Shown: positions 43,364 through 52,837, counted from the first letter of the stretch. The stretch: DNA of 64,000 nucleotides from Microbacterium sp. RURRCA19A (GCF_900156455.1 NZ_FTNQ01000002.1:1-64000), one strand, 5' to 3'. Numbers and translations are program-made. Notes: a model not told the origin generated them from the sequence alone.

Positions 43364-45109
43364 GTGGTCGACCCCCTTCTCATCGTCGTCGGCGGGATCG
43401 TGGTGATCTCGCTCGTCACCGTGATCGCTCCGCGCTTCAACGTCGCCGGTCCGCTGGTCCTCATGGCCATCGGGCTCGGCGTGAGCCTGCTGCCGTTCGT
43501 CCCGGCGTTCGCCGTCCCGCCCGAGGTGATCCTCATCGGCGTGCTGCCCCCGCTGCTCTACTCGGCGGCGGTGCAGCTGCCGGCCATCGAGTTCCGCCGC
43601 GACTTCGCGCCGATCGCCGGCCTCTCGGTGCTGCTGGTCGTGCTGAGCGCGCTCGGGCTCGGCCTGTTCTTCACGGCGGTCATTCCCGGCATGGGGCTCG
43701 CGCTCGGCGTGGCATTGGGCGCGATCCTGAGTCCGACGGATGCCGTGGCCACCTCGATCGCGAAGCGTCTCGGAATCGCGCCCCGCGTGGTGACGCTGCT
43801 CGAGGGCGAGAGTCTGCTGAACGATGCGACCGCGCTCGTGCTCCTGCGCACGGCCGTGGCGGCCGTGGCATCCGGGTTCGCCTTCGGCGACGCCGTCGCC
43901 AACTTCGCCTGGGGTGTGCTGCTGGCGCTCGCGCTGGGCGCGCTCGTCGGATGGGGCAACCTGCGGGTCCGCGAGCGCGTGACCAACCCGGCGGCCAACA
44001 CCGCGCTGAGCTTCACCGTTCCCTTCATCGCCTACCTCCCGACCGAGCATCTCGGCGGCTCGGGTCTCGTCGCCGCCGTGGTCGCGGGCATCGTGACGGG
44101 CCAGGGCGCCGCCCGGCGCTTCACCCCGGAACAGCGGGTCAGCGACCGGGTCAACTGGCGCACGATCGAGTTGATCCTCGAGGGCGGCGTCTTCCTGGTC
44201 TTCGGCCTCGAGCTGAAGGACATCGTCGGCGCGAACCTCAAGGAGCATGAGGGCCTCTGGTACGGCACGTGGCTCGCCCTCTCCGCGCTCGGCATCGCCC
44301 TCGGGGTTCGCGCCCTGTACGTCGCCGGTCTGATCTGGCTCCAGGGCCGGCGGAGTCGGCGGCACCCGCGGCACCGCGAACGCGCCGAACGCATCGGCGA
44401 ACCCGTCGATCAGCTGGAGGAGGCGTACCGCGCCGATCCCGAAGCCTTCGCCGGACGCGTGTCCGATCCGGCGCGCACGAAGCGGCGATTCTCGTGGGTG
44501 CGCCGACGGGTCACGCGCACCGTCGCCGATCTCGACTACTACCGCGACAGTCCCCTCGGCTGGCGCCACGGCGTGATCATCGTGTGGGCGGGGATGCGCG
44601 GTGTGGTGACCCTCGCCGCCGCCCAGACGCTCCCGAGCGAGGGCGTCACGGACCGCCCGCTCCTCATCTTCGTCGCCTTCCTCGTGGCGCTGTTCAGCCT
44701 GCTCCTGCAGGGGCTGACCCTCGCGGCGGTGGTCCGCGGCGTCGGTCTCTCGGAGGAGGGAGGGGAGGGCCCCACGCGGGAGGAACAGCACTCCCTGGAT
44801 GCCGAGCTGCGCCAGGCCGCGGTGGCCGCCGTCACGTCGGGCACGCTCGCGCGCCGCAACGGCGAGCCGTTCCCCGCGGATCTCGTCGAGCGCGCCGGCG
44901 CACGACTGACCCGCCCGCCGGACGACGACGTCACCGCGCGGGCGCGCGACCTGTTGGAGTTGCGGCTCGCCTCGATCGACGCGATGCGCCAGGAACTCAA
45001 CCGCATCAGTCACGACGGGCGCTACAGCACCGCGGCGCTCCGTCACGCCCTCGCCGAGCTCGACGCCGACCAGCTGAGCCTCGAACTGCGCATCGACGGC
45101 GAAGACTAG
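43364..45109 (+). CDS. CPA1-family Na+(K+)/H+ antiporter
   Basis: 581 aa with about 12 spans in the first 400 residues. GAILSPTDAVATS and EGESLLNDATALV are the CPA1 ion-binding signatures. A hydrophilic C-terminal region of about 130 residues, rich in Arg/Glu, probably regulates activity. Exchanges Na+ or K+ for protons at the cytoplasmic membrane. GTG start at +1 of a leaderless mRNA. Confidence 0.93.
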   Translation: MVDPLLIVVGGIVVISLVTVIAPRFNVAGPLVLMAIGLGVSLLPFVPAFAVPPEVILIGVLPPLLYSAAVQLPAIEFRRDFAPIAGLSVLLVVLSALGLGLFFTAVIPGMGLALGVALGAILSPTDAVATSIAKRLGIAPRVVTLLEGESLLNDATALVLLRTAVAAVASGFAFGDAVANFAWGVLLALALGALVGWGNLRVRERVTNPAANTALSFTVPFIAYLPTEHLGGSGLVAAVVAGIVTGQGAARRFTPEQRVSDRVNWRTIELILEGGVFLVFGLELKDIVGANLKEHEGLWYGTWLALSALGIALGVRALYVAGLIWLQGRRSRRHPRHRERAERIGEPVDQLEEAYRADPEAFAGRVSDPARTKRRFSWVRRRVTRTVADLDYYRDSPLGWRHGVIIVWAGMRGVVTLAAAQTLPSEGVTDRPLLIFVAFLVALFSLLLQGLTLAAVVRGVGLSEEGGEGPTREEQHSLDAELRQAAVAAVTSGTLARRNGEPFPADLVERAGARLTRPPDDDVTARARDLLELRLASIDAMRQELNRISHDGRYSTAALRHALAELDADQLSLELRIDGED

Positions 45110-45192
45110 GGCGGCACCCGCCTGCCGGCCGGGATCGTGCGGCCTCACCGGTGCGGGCTGCGACGTGCGGCAGAATGGAGGTGGAGGTGCCC

Positions 45193-45666
45193 ATGAGCGA
45201 TCCGATCCCGACGTCGACGTCATCGGCCGACGCCACGAGCGCCGCCGTCCCCGTCGCCCACACCGCGGCCGACTGCCCGCAGTGCTTCACCGAGATGCAG
45301 GGCGACGGCACGTGGTGGCGTGCACGTCCCGCCGGATCGCGCCTGGTCGGACTGGTCGTCTCGCGTGCCGGCCTTCCCTCCGTCGTGCAACAGCGCGACG
45401 ACCTGACCCGGTTCGGCGTCCCCATCGAGGGATTCCGCCACCCGGCGCCCGAGACGCTCGAAGACTGGGCGGCCCGCCTCGACCGCTTCTTCCTCACGCT
45501 GACCCGCGGCGACGTCCTCGTCGTCACGACCGTCGAAGCGCTCGGGGTCTCGCGCACCGACGCGTCCCGCGCCGTGGCGGAGTTGCGTCAGCGCGGCGTC
45601 ATCGTGAAGGTGCTCGCCCACGGCGACCGACACCTGCACACCGCGACGGTCGCTCCCCCGGCCTGA
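45193..45666 (+). CDS. Degenerate serine-recombinase-like protein
   Basis: 157 aa. After a disordered N-terminus with one Cys-x-x-Cys (CPQC), the segments LVGLVVSRAG, VVQQRDDLTRFG, LTRGDVLVVTTVEALGVSRTD and LRQRGVIVKVL follow the resolvase N-terminal fold. The catalytic-core Arg of DRLGRS is replaced (EALGVS), and the RVSTxxQ site is only partly kept (VVSRAG). No DNA-binding helix-turn-helix follows. It is more likely a repurposed domain than an active recombinase. GGAGG is 5 nt before ATG 45193. Confidence 0.6.
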   Translation: MSDPIPTSTSSADATSAAVPVAHTAADCPQCFTEMQGDGTWWRARPAGSRLVGLVVSRAGLPSVVQQRDDLTRFGVPIEGFRHPAPETLEDWAARLDRFFLTLTRGDVLVVTTVEALGVSRTDASRAVAELRQRGVIVKVLAHGDRHLHTATVAPPA

Positions 45667-45678
45667 GCGCCGCAGCCC

Positions 45679-48024
45679 TCAGGCCCCGACGTAGCGCGCG
45701 AGGTGCTCGCCCGTGAGCGTCGAACGGGCGGCGACGAGGTCGGCCGGTGTCCCCTCGAACACGATGGACCCGCCGTCGCGTCCCGCGCCCGGGCCGATGT
45801 CGATGATCCAATCGGCGTGCGCCATGACGGCCTGATGGTGCTCGATCACGACGACGGTGTTGCCGGCATCCACGAGCGAATCGAGCAGCGCGAGAAGAGT
45901 GTCGACGTCGGTGAGGTGCAGACCGGTCGTCGGCTCGTCGAGCACGTACACTGCTCCCCTCTTGGCCATCGAGATCGCCAGTTTCAGGCGCTGGCGCTCC
46001 CCGCCCGACAGGGTGTTGAGCGACTGGCCGAGGGTGATGTACCCGAGGCCGACGTCGATCAGCCGCCCCAGCACCGCGACGGCCGCGCCCGTGGTGAGGA
46101 ACGCCGACGCCTCGGCGATCGACATCTGCAGCACCTCGGCGATGTTCTTGCCGTGGAGGGTGTACTCGAGCACCTCGTCGGCGAAGCCCGTGCCCGCACA
46201 GAGTTCGCAGACGGTCTCGACCGTGGACTGGAAGCCGAGCTGCGTGACGATCACGCCCAGCCCGTTGCACGCGGCGCACGCCCCCTCGGAGTTCGCGCTG
46301 AAGAGCGCGGGCTTGACGCCGTTCGCCTTCGCGAACGCGGAGCGCACGGCATCCAGGATCCCGGTGTAGGTCGCGGGGCTGCTGCGTCGCGATCCCTTGA
46401 TGGGCGACTGATCGACGACGACGACGTCGTCGAACACGGGGAGGTTGCCGTGGATCAGGGACGACTTGCCCGATCCCGCGACCCCGGTCACGACGGTCAG
46501 GATGCCGAGGGGGACGTCGACGTCGACGTTCTTCAGGTTGTGCTGCGACGCCCCGCGGACGGACATCGCGCCGGTCCTCGCGCGGACCGAGGGCTTGAGC
46601 CGCGCCCGATGGTCGAGGAACCGACCGGTCAGCGTGGCGGACGCGCGGAGCCCCGCGACGTCCCCCTCGTACTGGACCGTTCCACCGTCGCGTCCCGCGC
46701 GCGGACCCAGGTCGACCACGTGGTCGGCGATCTCGATGACCTCGGGCTTGTGCTCGACCACGAGGACGGTGTTGCCCTTGTCACGCAGCTGCCGGAGGGT
46801 GTCGTTCATCCGCTGGATGTCGTGCGGGTGCAGCCCCGCGGTCGGTTCGTCGAAGACGTAGGTGATGTCGGTCAGGCTCGACCCGAGATGACGGATCATC
46901 TTCGTGCGCTGCGCCTCGCCGCCCGAGAGCGTGCCACTCGCACGGTCGAGGGAGAGGTAGCCGAGGCCGATGTGCACGAAAGCGTCGAGGGTGTCACGGA
47001 GTCCGTCGACGATCGGGGCGACGGACGGATCGTCGACGGTGCGCACCCAGGCGGCGAGGTCGGTGATCTGCATCGCCGCGGCATCCGCGATGTTGACCCC
47101 GGCGATACGCGACGAACGCGCGCCCTCGTTGAGCCGCGTGCCGTCGCACGCGGGGCACGGCACGAACGTCACCGCGCGATCGACGAAGGCGCGGATGTGC
47201 GGCTGCAGACCGTCGCGGTCTTTCTGCAGCATGCTCTTCGTGATCTTCGGGACGAGACCCTCGTACGTCATGTTGGTGCTGGCGATCCGCACCTTCTGCT
47301 GCTCGCCGTACAGGAAGAGCCGTCGCTGCTCCGGGGTGAAGTCGCGCACCGGGGTGTCGCCGTCGAAGAAGCCCGCCTCGGCGAAGACGCGCACCATCCA
47401 CCCGTCGGCGGTGTACCCGGGCACGAGGATCGCTCCGTCGTTGAGCGAGAGCGACTCGTCGACGATCTGCGTCAGATCGATGTCGCTCACCTGGCCGAGA
47501 CCCTCGCAGTCGGGACACATCCCGCCCGTGATCTCGAACGACCGCCGCTCCCTCTGGCCCTTGCGCGCCCCCGTCGCGATCGTCACCGCTCCGGCGCCCG
47601 AGAGGGACGGGACGTTGAAGGAGAACGCCTGCGACGAACCGACGTGGGGCCGGCCGAGCCGACTGAACAGCACGCGCAGCATCGCGTGCACGTCCGTCGC
47701 CGTGCCGACGGTCGAACGGGAGTTGGGCGCCATGCGCTCCTGATCCACGCGGATCGTCGCGCTGAGGTTCTCGAGCGCATCGACCTCGGGACGCGAGGGC
47801 TGCCCCATGAACTGCTGGACGAACGTCGGATACGTGTCGTTGATCAACCGCTGCGACTCGGCGGCGATCGTGCCGAACACCAGAGACGACTTGCCCGACC
47901 CGCTCACGCCCGTGAACACCGTCAATCGCCGCTTGGGCACGTCGACATCGACGTTCTTGAGGTTGTTCTCACGCGCACCGCGCACGCGGATCACGTCATG
48001 GGCGTCGGCGGGGGCATCGGTCAT
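45679..48024 (-). CDS. UvrA-like ABC ATPase (short, UvrA2 type)
   Basis: 781 aa, about 170 shorter than UvrA. Two ABC cassettes with Walker A GVSGSGKSS (39-47) and GVAGSGKSS, signature LSGGEAQR and LSGGERQR, and zinc-site cysteine pairs CPDC/CPAC and CAAC/CELC are present. It lacks the UvrB-interacting insertion, as in class II UvrA2/DrrC proteins linked to intercalator resistance. ATG 48024 follows GAGGAGG; an extension of 62 codons is not supported. No uvrB or uvrC is near. Confidence 0.92.
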   Translation of the reverse strand: MTDAPADAHDVIRVRGARENNLKNVDVDVPKRRLTVFTGVSGSGKSSLVFGTIAAESQRLINDTYPTFVQQFMGQPSRPEVDALENLSATIRVDQERMAPNSRSTVGTATDVHAMLRVLFSRLGRPHVGSSQAFSFNVPSLSGAGAVTIATGARKGQRERRSFEITGGMCPDCEGLGQVSDIDLTQIVDESLSLNDGAILVPGYTADGWMVRVFAEAGFFDGDTPVRDFTPEQRRLFLYGEQQKVRIASTNMTYEGLVPKITKSMLQKDRDGLQPHIRAFVDRAVTFVPCPACDGTRLNEGARSSRIAGVNIADAAAMQITDLAAWVRTVDDPSVAPIVDGLRDTLDAFVHIGLGYLSLDRASGTLSGGEAQRTKMIRHLGSSLTDITYVFDEPTAGLHPHDIQRMNDTLRQLRDKGNTVLVVEHKPEVIEIADHVVDLGPRAGRDGGTVQYEGDVAGLRASATLTGRFLDHRARLKPSVRARTGAMSVRGASQHNLKNVDVDVPLGILTVVTGVAGSGKSSLIHGNLPVFDDVVVVDQSPIKGSRRSSPATYTGILDAVRSAFAKANGVKPALFSANSEGACAACNGLGVIVTQLGFQSTVETVCELCAGTGFADEVLEYTLHGKNIAEVLQMSIAEASAFLTTGAAVAVLGRLIDVGLGYITLGQSLNTLSGGERQRLKLAISMAKRGAVYVLDEPTTGLHLTDVDTLLALLDSLVDAGNTVVVIEHHQAVMAHADWIIDIGPGAGRDGGSIVFEGTPADLVAARSTLTGEHLARYVGA

Positions 48025-48119
48025 GGCGGCCTCCTCGGCTGGGTCGCCCCTCAGTGTGCCCGAGACCTCCGACATGCGCGACCGGAACGGCGCCGGTGTC
48101 CGGCGTCCGTGGTCCCTCC

Positions 48120-48187
48120 TGCGGAGTTCGTACCGGACACGCCGAGGCACGGCATCCCGAACCGGCGTGTCGCCCACGAACTCCGCA
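48120..48187. repeat. 68-bp palindromic element upstream of the UvrA-like gene
   Basis: Perfect outer 12-nt arms TGCGGAGTTCGT / ACGAACTCCGCA (48120-48131 and 48176-48187) and inner 8-nt arms (48136-48143 and 48164-48171). Architecture matches the other palindromic intergenic elements here, but the sequence is different. Confidence 0.75.
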
Positions 48188-48276
48188 CGACGGCGGCGGC
48201 GGCCGCGCACGCGGGGAAAGCGCCGCAGAGACGACGTCGCCCCGCGGACGGATCCGCGGGGCGACGAGCAGCGGGG

Positions 48277-49815
48277 TCAGCCCTGGGCGCGACGGTTCGT
48301 GCGCGGGGCGCGGCCGACGACCATGCCCGTCGTGGGAGCACCGGATGCCGAGCGTCCGGCGCCCTGCGGACGGGCGGTGTTCGCGCCGCCACGGGCGTTG
48401 CCGCCGCCCTGACCGCGGCCCGAACCCGAGCGCTGGCCCTGACGTGCGGGCTGCGCCGCGTCGGCCGCGGGGGCGGACTGGCCGGCACCGCGACCGCGGC
48501 GACGGCGTCCCTCGCCGGGAGCGGACGTGCGGGGAGCGGCATCCGTGGATCCCTGGCCGCGGGCCGCGCGCTTGCGCTGCGCGTTGGCACCCTGCGAGCG
48601 CCCACCGCCCTGGGGCTGAGCGACGATCGGCTCGGGCTTGACGTACGGGGCGACCTCGCCGACGAGCGCGACGACCTCGGGCGAGGCCGAGGTGACGGGC
48701 TGCGGGGTGACGTCGATCTTCGCCTTGCGCAGGATGTCGAGGGTGTCGCGACGCTGCTCGGGCAGCATGATCGTGACGACGTCGCCGGCCGAACCCGCGC
48801 GCGCCGTGCGGCCCGAACGGTGCAGGTACGCCTTGTGCTCGACGGGCGGGTCGACGTGGACCACGAGCTCGACACCGTCGACGTGCACGCCACGGGCCGC
48901 GACGTCGGTCGCGACGAGCACCTTGGCGCGGCCCTCGCCGAACGCCGCGAGGTTGCGGTCGCGGGCCGGCTGCGACAGGTTGCCGTGCAGATCGACCGAC
49001 GGGATGCCGGCGGCCGTCAGCGCCTTCGCGAGCTTCTTCGCCTGGTGCTTGGTGCGCATGAAGAGGATGCGGCGAGCGGTGCCCGAGGCGAGCGTCTCGA
49101 CGAGCTGCTTCTTGGCATCCGCGTCCGCGGGGACGAAGACGTGGTGCGTCATCGCGGCGACGTGCGAGTGGGCCTCGTCGACGGAGTGCAGCACCTCGTT
49201 GCGGAGGAAGCGCTTCACGAGCTTGTCCACGCCGTTGTCGAGGGTCGCCGAGAAGAGCAGGCGCTGTCCGTCGGCGGGCGTCCGCGAGAGCAGACGGGTG
49301 ACGCCCGGCAGGAAGCCCAGGTCGGCCATGTGGTCGGCCTCGTCGAGAACGGTGATCTCCACGGCATCGAGGCTCGCGAATCCCTGACCGATCAGGTCTT
49401 CCAGGCGGCCGGGGCACGCGACGAGGATGTCGACACCGGCGGCCAGCGCGTCGACCTGGCGCTTCTGGTTCACGCCGCCGTAGACGGTGGTCGTGGTCAG
49501 GTCGTAGGCGGCGGCGAGGGGCTTGATGACCTCGTCGATCTGGTTCGCGAGCTCACGCGTGGGGGCGAGCACGAGGGCGCGGGGCTTGCGGCCGCGGCGA
49601 CGGTCGCTCTTCGCCGCGAGGCGCGCGACGAGCGGGAGCGAGAAGGCGAGGGTCTTGCCCGAGCCCGTCTTGCCGCGCCCGAGCACGTCGCGCCCGGCGA
49701 GGGTGTCGGGGAGGGTGTCGGCCTGGATCGGGAAGGGCTCGTTCTTGCCCTGCTCGGCGAGCACGGCGATGAGCGGCGCGGGCACGCCGAGGTCGGTGAA
49801 AGTCTGGGACGTCAT
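48277..49815 (-). CDS. DEAD-box RNA helicase
   Basis: 512 aa. RecA-like core: Q motif FPIQ, GRGKTGSGKT (46-55), PTREL, DEAD (158-161), SAT, and HRSGRTARAG. A C-terminal tail of about 110 residues is rich in Gly, Arg, Gln and Ala (RGQGG/GRGQGGG blocks) and probably binds RNA and promotes condensation. Similar proteins are cold-shock or ribosome-biogenesis helicases. AGGAGA is 5 nt upstream of ATG 49815. The gene has a long untranslated stretch upstream. Confidence 0.94.
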   Translation of the reverse strand: MTSQTFTDLGVPAPLIAVLAEQGKNEPFPIQADTLPDTLAGRDVLGRGKTGSGKTLAFSLPLVARLAAKSDRRRGRKPRALVLAPTRELANQIDEVIKPLAAAYDLTTTTVYGGVNQKRQVDALAAGVDILVACPGRLEDLIGQGFASLDAVEITVLDEADHMADLGFLPGVTRLLSRTPADGQRLLFSATLDNGVDKLVKRFLRNEVLHSVDEAHSHVAAMTHHVFVPADADAKKQLVETLASGTARRILFMRTKHQAKKLAKALTAAGIPSVDLHGNLSQPARDRNLAAFGEGRAKVLVATDVAARGVHVDGVELVVHVDPPVEHKAYLHRSGRTARAGSAGDVVTIMLPEQRRDTLDILRKAKIDVTPQPVTSASPEVVALVGEVAPYVKPEPIVAQPQGGGRSQGANAQRKRAARGQGSTDAAPRTSAPGEGRRRRGRGAGQSAPAADAAQPARQGQRSGSGRGQGGGNARGGANTARPQGAGRSASGAPTTGMVVGRAPRTNRRAQG

Positions 49816-49999
49816 GAAGTCTCCTGCCGGCGCGCACGCACGCACGGCGGTTCGGGATGCCGCGATACTGCGGCTGCAATGGGCGAAGGCGCCGGGTGGC
49901 GCATCCGTTCGCCGTGAAGGTCAAAGGCCCACGCTGGGGGGCAGGTGCGTTCGACGACGCGGGGAGCGAGAGCTCCGGACACCAGTCTAGCGGGTGCGG
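49816..49999 (-). promoter_or_regulatory. Long 5' leader of the DEAD-box helicase gene
   Basis: About 160 nt separate a candidate -10 TAGACT (minus strand, 49989-49984) from the start codon. Several GC-rich hairpins are possible, and a C6 run occurs on the minus strand. Long structured leaders are usual for cold-responsive helicase genes. I see no recognisable riboswitch consensus. Confidence 0.4.
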
Positions 50000-50572
50000 T
50001 CAGGCCACCGCTCGCCAGCACCCGGCGACGTGGTCGTCGACCATGCCCGAGGACTGCATGAGCGCGTACATGGTGGTGGGGCCGACGAAGCGGAATCCGC
50101 GGCGGCGGAGCTCCTTGCTCATCGCCTCGGACTCGGGCGTCACCGCCGGGACTCCCGCGAACGTCGACGGAGGCGTGTGCGCGGCGGGCGCGAACGACCA
50201 CAGCAGCGCGTCGAGCTCCCCCTCGGCCATGCCGGCGACGATCGTGGCGTTGCCGATCACGGCCTCGATCTTCCCGCGGTGGCGGATGATCCCGGCATCC
50301 AGGAGCAGGCGCTCGACGTCGTCGGGCCCGAACGCCGCCACGACCGACGGCTCGAACCCGTGGAACACCTCGCGGAAGCGGGGCCGCTTGCGCAGGATCG
50401 TGATCCACGAGAGGCCCGCCTGGAAGCCCTCGAGGCTCATCTTCTCGAACAGCGGCCGATCGCCCCGCAGCTCGGTGCCCCACTCCTCGTCGTGGTACCG
50501 GCGGTACTCGGCGTCGTCACCGACCCACCCGCACCGGGTGACGCCGTCGGAAGCGGTGAGGAGGTCGATCAT
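50000..50572 (-). CDS. tag: DNA-3-methyladenine glycosylase I
   Basis: 190 aa, full length. RCGWVGDDAEYRRYHDEEWG, the signature GFQAGLSWITILRKR, and FRFVGPTTMYALMQSSGMVDDH are all typical of Tag. Removes 3-methyladenine from alkylated DNA. A TACCCT -10 (50579-50584) 6 nt before ATG 50572 indicates a leaderless mRNA and fixes the start. Confidence 0.95.
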   Translation of the reverse strand: MIDLLTASDGVTRCGWVGDDAEYRRYHDEEWGTELRGDRPLFEKMSLEGFQAGLSWITILRKRPRFREVFHGFEPSVVAAFGPDDVERLLLDAGIIRHRGKIEAVIGNATIVAGMAEGELDALLWSFAPAAHTPPSTFAGVPAVTPESEAMSKELRRRGFRFVGPTTMYALMQSSGMVDDHVAGCWRAVA

Positions 50573-50646
50573 GCGCCCAGGGTAGACGGAACCCCGGACA
50601 TGGCGGCGGGCGGCAGTCGTCGTGACCACCGCCCGCCGCCCGGGCC

Positions 50647-52749
50647 CTACTTGGCGGGCTTCTTCTCCGGAACCGGAGCGTTGCCCGCGGCGCGCAGCGC
50701 CGCGTAGTACGACGCCGCCTCGTTCTGCCGGTCGTCCTCGACGCCCGTCGCGATCGAGGCGCGGATGTGCTCGGGGCCGTAGCCGAAGGCATCCACCAGG
50801 TCCTGTGCGTGGGGACGCAGCCGCACGCACAGCCGGTCGATGTAGCTCGACACCGCCGCCGCGCGCTGCGTCGACAGACGTCCGTTGATCAGGTACCAGG
50901 CGAGGTGCTTCTCGATGAGCTGCAGGCCGAACAGGTCGCGCAGCCACGTCAGCACCTGGCGGGTGTCGTCGCCGCCGACACGGTTGATGGCGTCGGTGAA
51001 CGCCTCCCACTGCAGCAGCTCGCCGTGCGCCCGCGCGGCCTCGATCAGCTCGGCCTGGTTCTCGTTGAAGAGCGCCGCCGCGTCTTCGCGGGACAGCTTG
51101 GATGCCGGACGCAGGCGCCCCGCGATGTCGGCGATCATCTGCTGCACGCGGTCGGCGAGCAGTTCGTGCTGCTGCTGAGCACGCAGACCGTTCTCGACCG
51201 ACCGCGCGGTCGACCCGCGGTCGGCGACGGCCTGCCCGAGCTGACGGAGACCGGCGCCGTGGAACAGCTTCCCGGCGGTCTGCCCCACCGCGAACGCGGC
51301 GAGGGCCTTGGCATCCTTGCCCTTGAACTGTCGCGCGTAGTCGGCGAGAAGGCGCTTGCCGACGAGCTGGAGCAGGACGTTGTTGTCACCCTCGAACGTC
51401 ACGTAGATGTCGAGGTCGGCGCGCAGGCCCACCAACCGGTTCTCGAAGAGGAAGCCCTGACCGCCGCACGCCTCACGCGACTCCTGCAAGGTGTCCAGCG
51501 CGTGCCACGTCGACAGGGGCTTCAGCGCGGCGGCGAGGGTCTCGAGGTCTTCGCGGTCGGCGTCCGTGTCGAGGCGACCGCTGAACACGCCGTCGAACTT
51601 CTGCAGGAACTCGTCGTGCGCGAAGATCTCGGCGTACGTGGTCGCCAGGCGCGGCAGGAGGCGACGCTGATGCTTGCCGTAGTCGAGGAGAGTGACCTCG
51701 GGGGTTCCGCTGCCCGAATCGAACTGGCGCCGCTGGTTGCCGTAGGTGATCGCGATGGTCAGGCCGATGGCCGACGCCCACGCGGCCGCGCCGTCGAGGG
51801 ACACGCGCCCCTGGACCAGGGTGCCGAGCATCGTGAAGAACCGACGGCCGGGGCTCGCGATGTCGCTGGAGTACGTGCCGTCGGCGGCGACATCGCCGTA
51901 GCGGTTGAGCAGGTTCTCGCGGGGCACGCGGACCTGGTCGAAGTGCAGACGACCGTTGTCGATGCCGTTCAGGCCGCCCTTGAGACCGTCATCCTCGCCG
52001 CCGATGCCGGGGAGGAAGCGGCCCTCGTCGTCGCGGAGCGGAACGTAGAAGCAGTGCACGCCGTGGTTGACGCCGTTCGTGATGAGCTGCGCGAACACCG
52101 TCGCCGCCTTGCCGTGGAGGGCGGCGTTGCCGAGGTAGTCCTTCCACGCACCGCGGAACGGGGTGTGGATGACGAACTCTTCGGTGTCGGGGTCGTACGT
52201 CGCGGTCGTTCCGATGGCGGCCACATCGGAGCCGTGGCCGGTCTCGGTCATGGCGAAGGCGCCCGGGATCTCGAGACTCATGATGCCGGGCAGCCACTTC
52301 TCGTGGTGCTTCTCGGTGCCCAGCTGCAGCACGGCCGAACCGAATAGGCCCCACTGGACGCCCGACTTGATCTGCAGGCTAGGGTCGGCCGCGACGAGCT
52401 CTTCGAAGCCGGCGATGTTCGCGCCGTTGTTCTCTTCGCCCCCGAACCGCTTCGGGAAGGCACGGTGCACGGCCTTGCGCGCGACGAGCTCGTGCAGCTG
52501 GCCGAGGGTGCGCTCGCGGTGCGCGTCCATGCCGAGACTGTCGTCCCGCCAGAAGATCGGGTCCTTCAGCATCGCGCGCGCCTCGCGGCGCGTGTCGGCC
52601 CACGTCCCGAGCAGCAGGTCGGTGACCCGCTCGATGTCGATGCGGCTCTCCGCGGCCTCGGCGGCGGAGTGCGCGGCGGTGGGCGCACCCCCGACGGGAG
52701 TGCGCGTGCTCGTGGCGGGCGTGGTGGGACGGACGGCGGCGTCGGTCAT
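50647..52749 (-). CDS. Acyl-CoA oxidase/dehydrogenase-family enzyme
   Basis: 700 aa, the size of acyl-CoA oxidases rather than the ~390-aa dehydrogenases. FAMTETGHGSDV with flavin-binding context, QGRVSLDGAAAWASAIGLTI, RRQFDSG, and YVTFEGDNNVLLQ (catalytic Glu region) are present. No C-terminal peroxisomal signal, as expected. It should introduce a trans-2 double bond in acyl-CoA. ATG 52749 is close to the promoter at 52785-52813. Its operator-like palindrome suggests fatty-acid-responsive control. Confidence 0.9.
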   Translation of the reverse strand: MTDAAVRPTTPATSTRTPVGGAPTAAHSAAEAAESRIDIERVTDLLLGTWADTRREARAMLKDPIFWRDDSLGMDAHRERTLGQLHELVARKAVHRAFPKRFGGEENNGANIAGFEELVAADPSLQIKSGVQWGLFGSAVLQLGTEKHHEKWLPGIMSLEIPGAFAMTETGHGSDVAAIGTTATYDPDTEEFVIHTPFRGAWKDYLGNAALHGKAATVFAQLITNGVNHGVHCFYVPLRDDEGRFLPGIGGEDDGLKGGLNGIDNGRLHFDQVRVPRENLLNRYGDVAADGTYSSDIASPGRRFFTMLGTLVQGRVSLDGAAAWASAIGLTIAITYGNQRRQFDSGSGTPEVTLLDYGKHQRRLLPRLATTYAEIFAHDEFLQKFDGVFSGRLDTDADREDLETLAAALKPLSTWHALDTLQESREACGGQGFLFENRLVGLRADLDIYVTFEGDNNVLLQLVGKRLLADYARQFKGKDAKALAAFAVGQTAGKLFHGAGLRQLGQAVADRGSTARSVENGLRAQQQHELLADRVQQMIADIAGRLRPASKLSREDAAALFNENQAELIEAARAHGELLQWEAFTDAINRVGGDDTRQVLTWLRDLFGLQLIEKHLAWYLINGRLSTQRAAAVSSYIDRLCVRLRPHAQDLVDAFGYGPEHIRASIATGVEDDRQNEAASYYAALRAAGNAPVPEKKPAK

Positions 52750-52784
52750 TTCGGCACCTTTCGACGTTGCAAAGGGATGCCTCC

Positions 52785-52837
52785 ACGGTAGGAGTCCCAC
52801 AACATCCGATCAAACGTTGTGTGAGGTGTACACAACG
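52785..52837 (-). promoter_or_regulatory. Promoter with three GTTGTG half-sites before the acyl-CoA oxidase gene
   Basis: On the minus strand TTGATC (52813-52808) and TACCGT (52790-52785) are 17 nt apart. Just upstream is an inverted repeat CGTTGTGT/ACACAACG (52815-52822 and 52830-52837), and another CACAAC half-site (52798-52803) lies between -35 and -10. This is the arrangement of a repressor operator, for example TetR or FadR type. No regulator gene is adjacent. Confidence 0.65.

Noticed and set aside
45703..49917. A 1404-codon open frame antisense to the UvrA-like and helicase genes
   Set aside because: In about 70% GC DNA stop codons are rare in the antisense frame. Its translation is Arg/Gly/Val/Asp-rich low complexity with no domain, while both sense genes are intact families.
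49816..49999. 6C RNA or riboswitch before the helicase gene
   Set aside because: Only a single C6 run and no matching paired hairpins or aptamer consensus could be seen.
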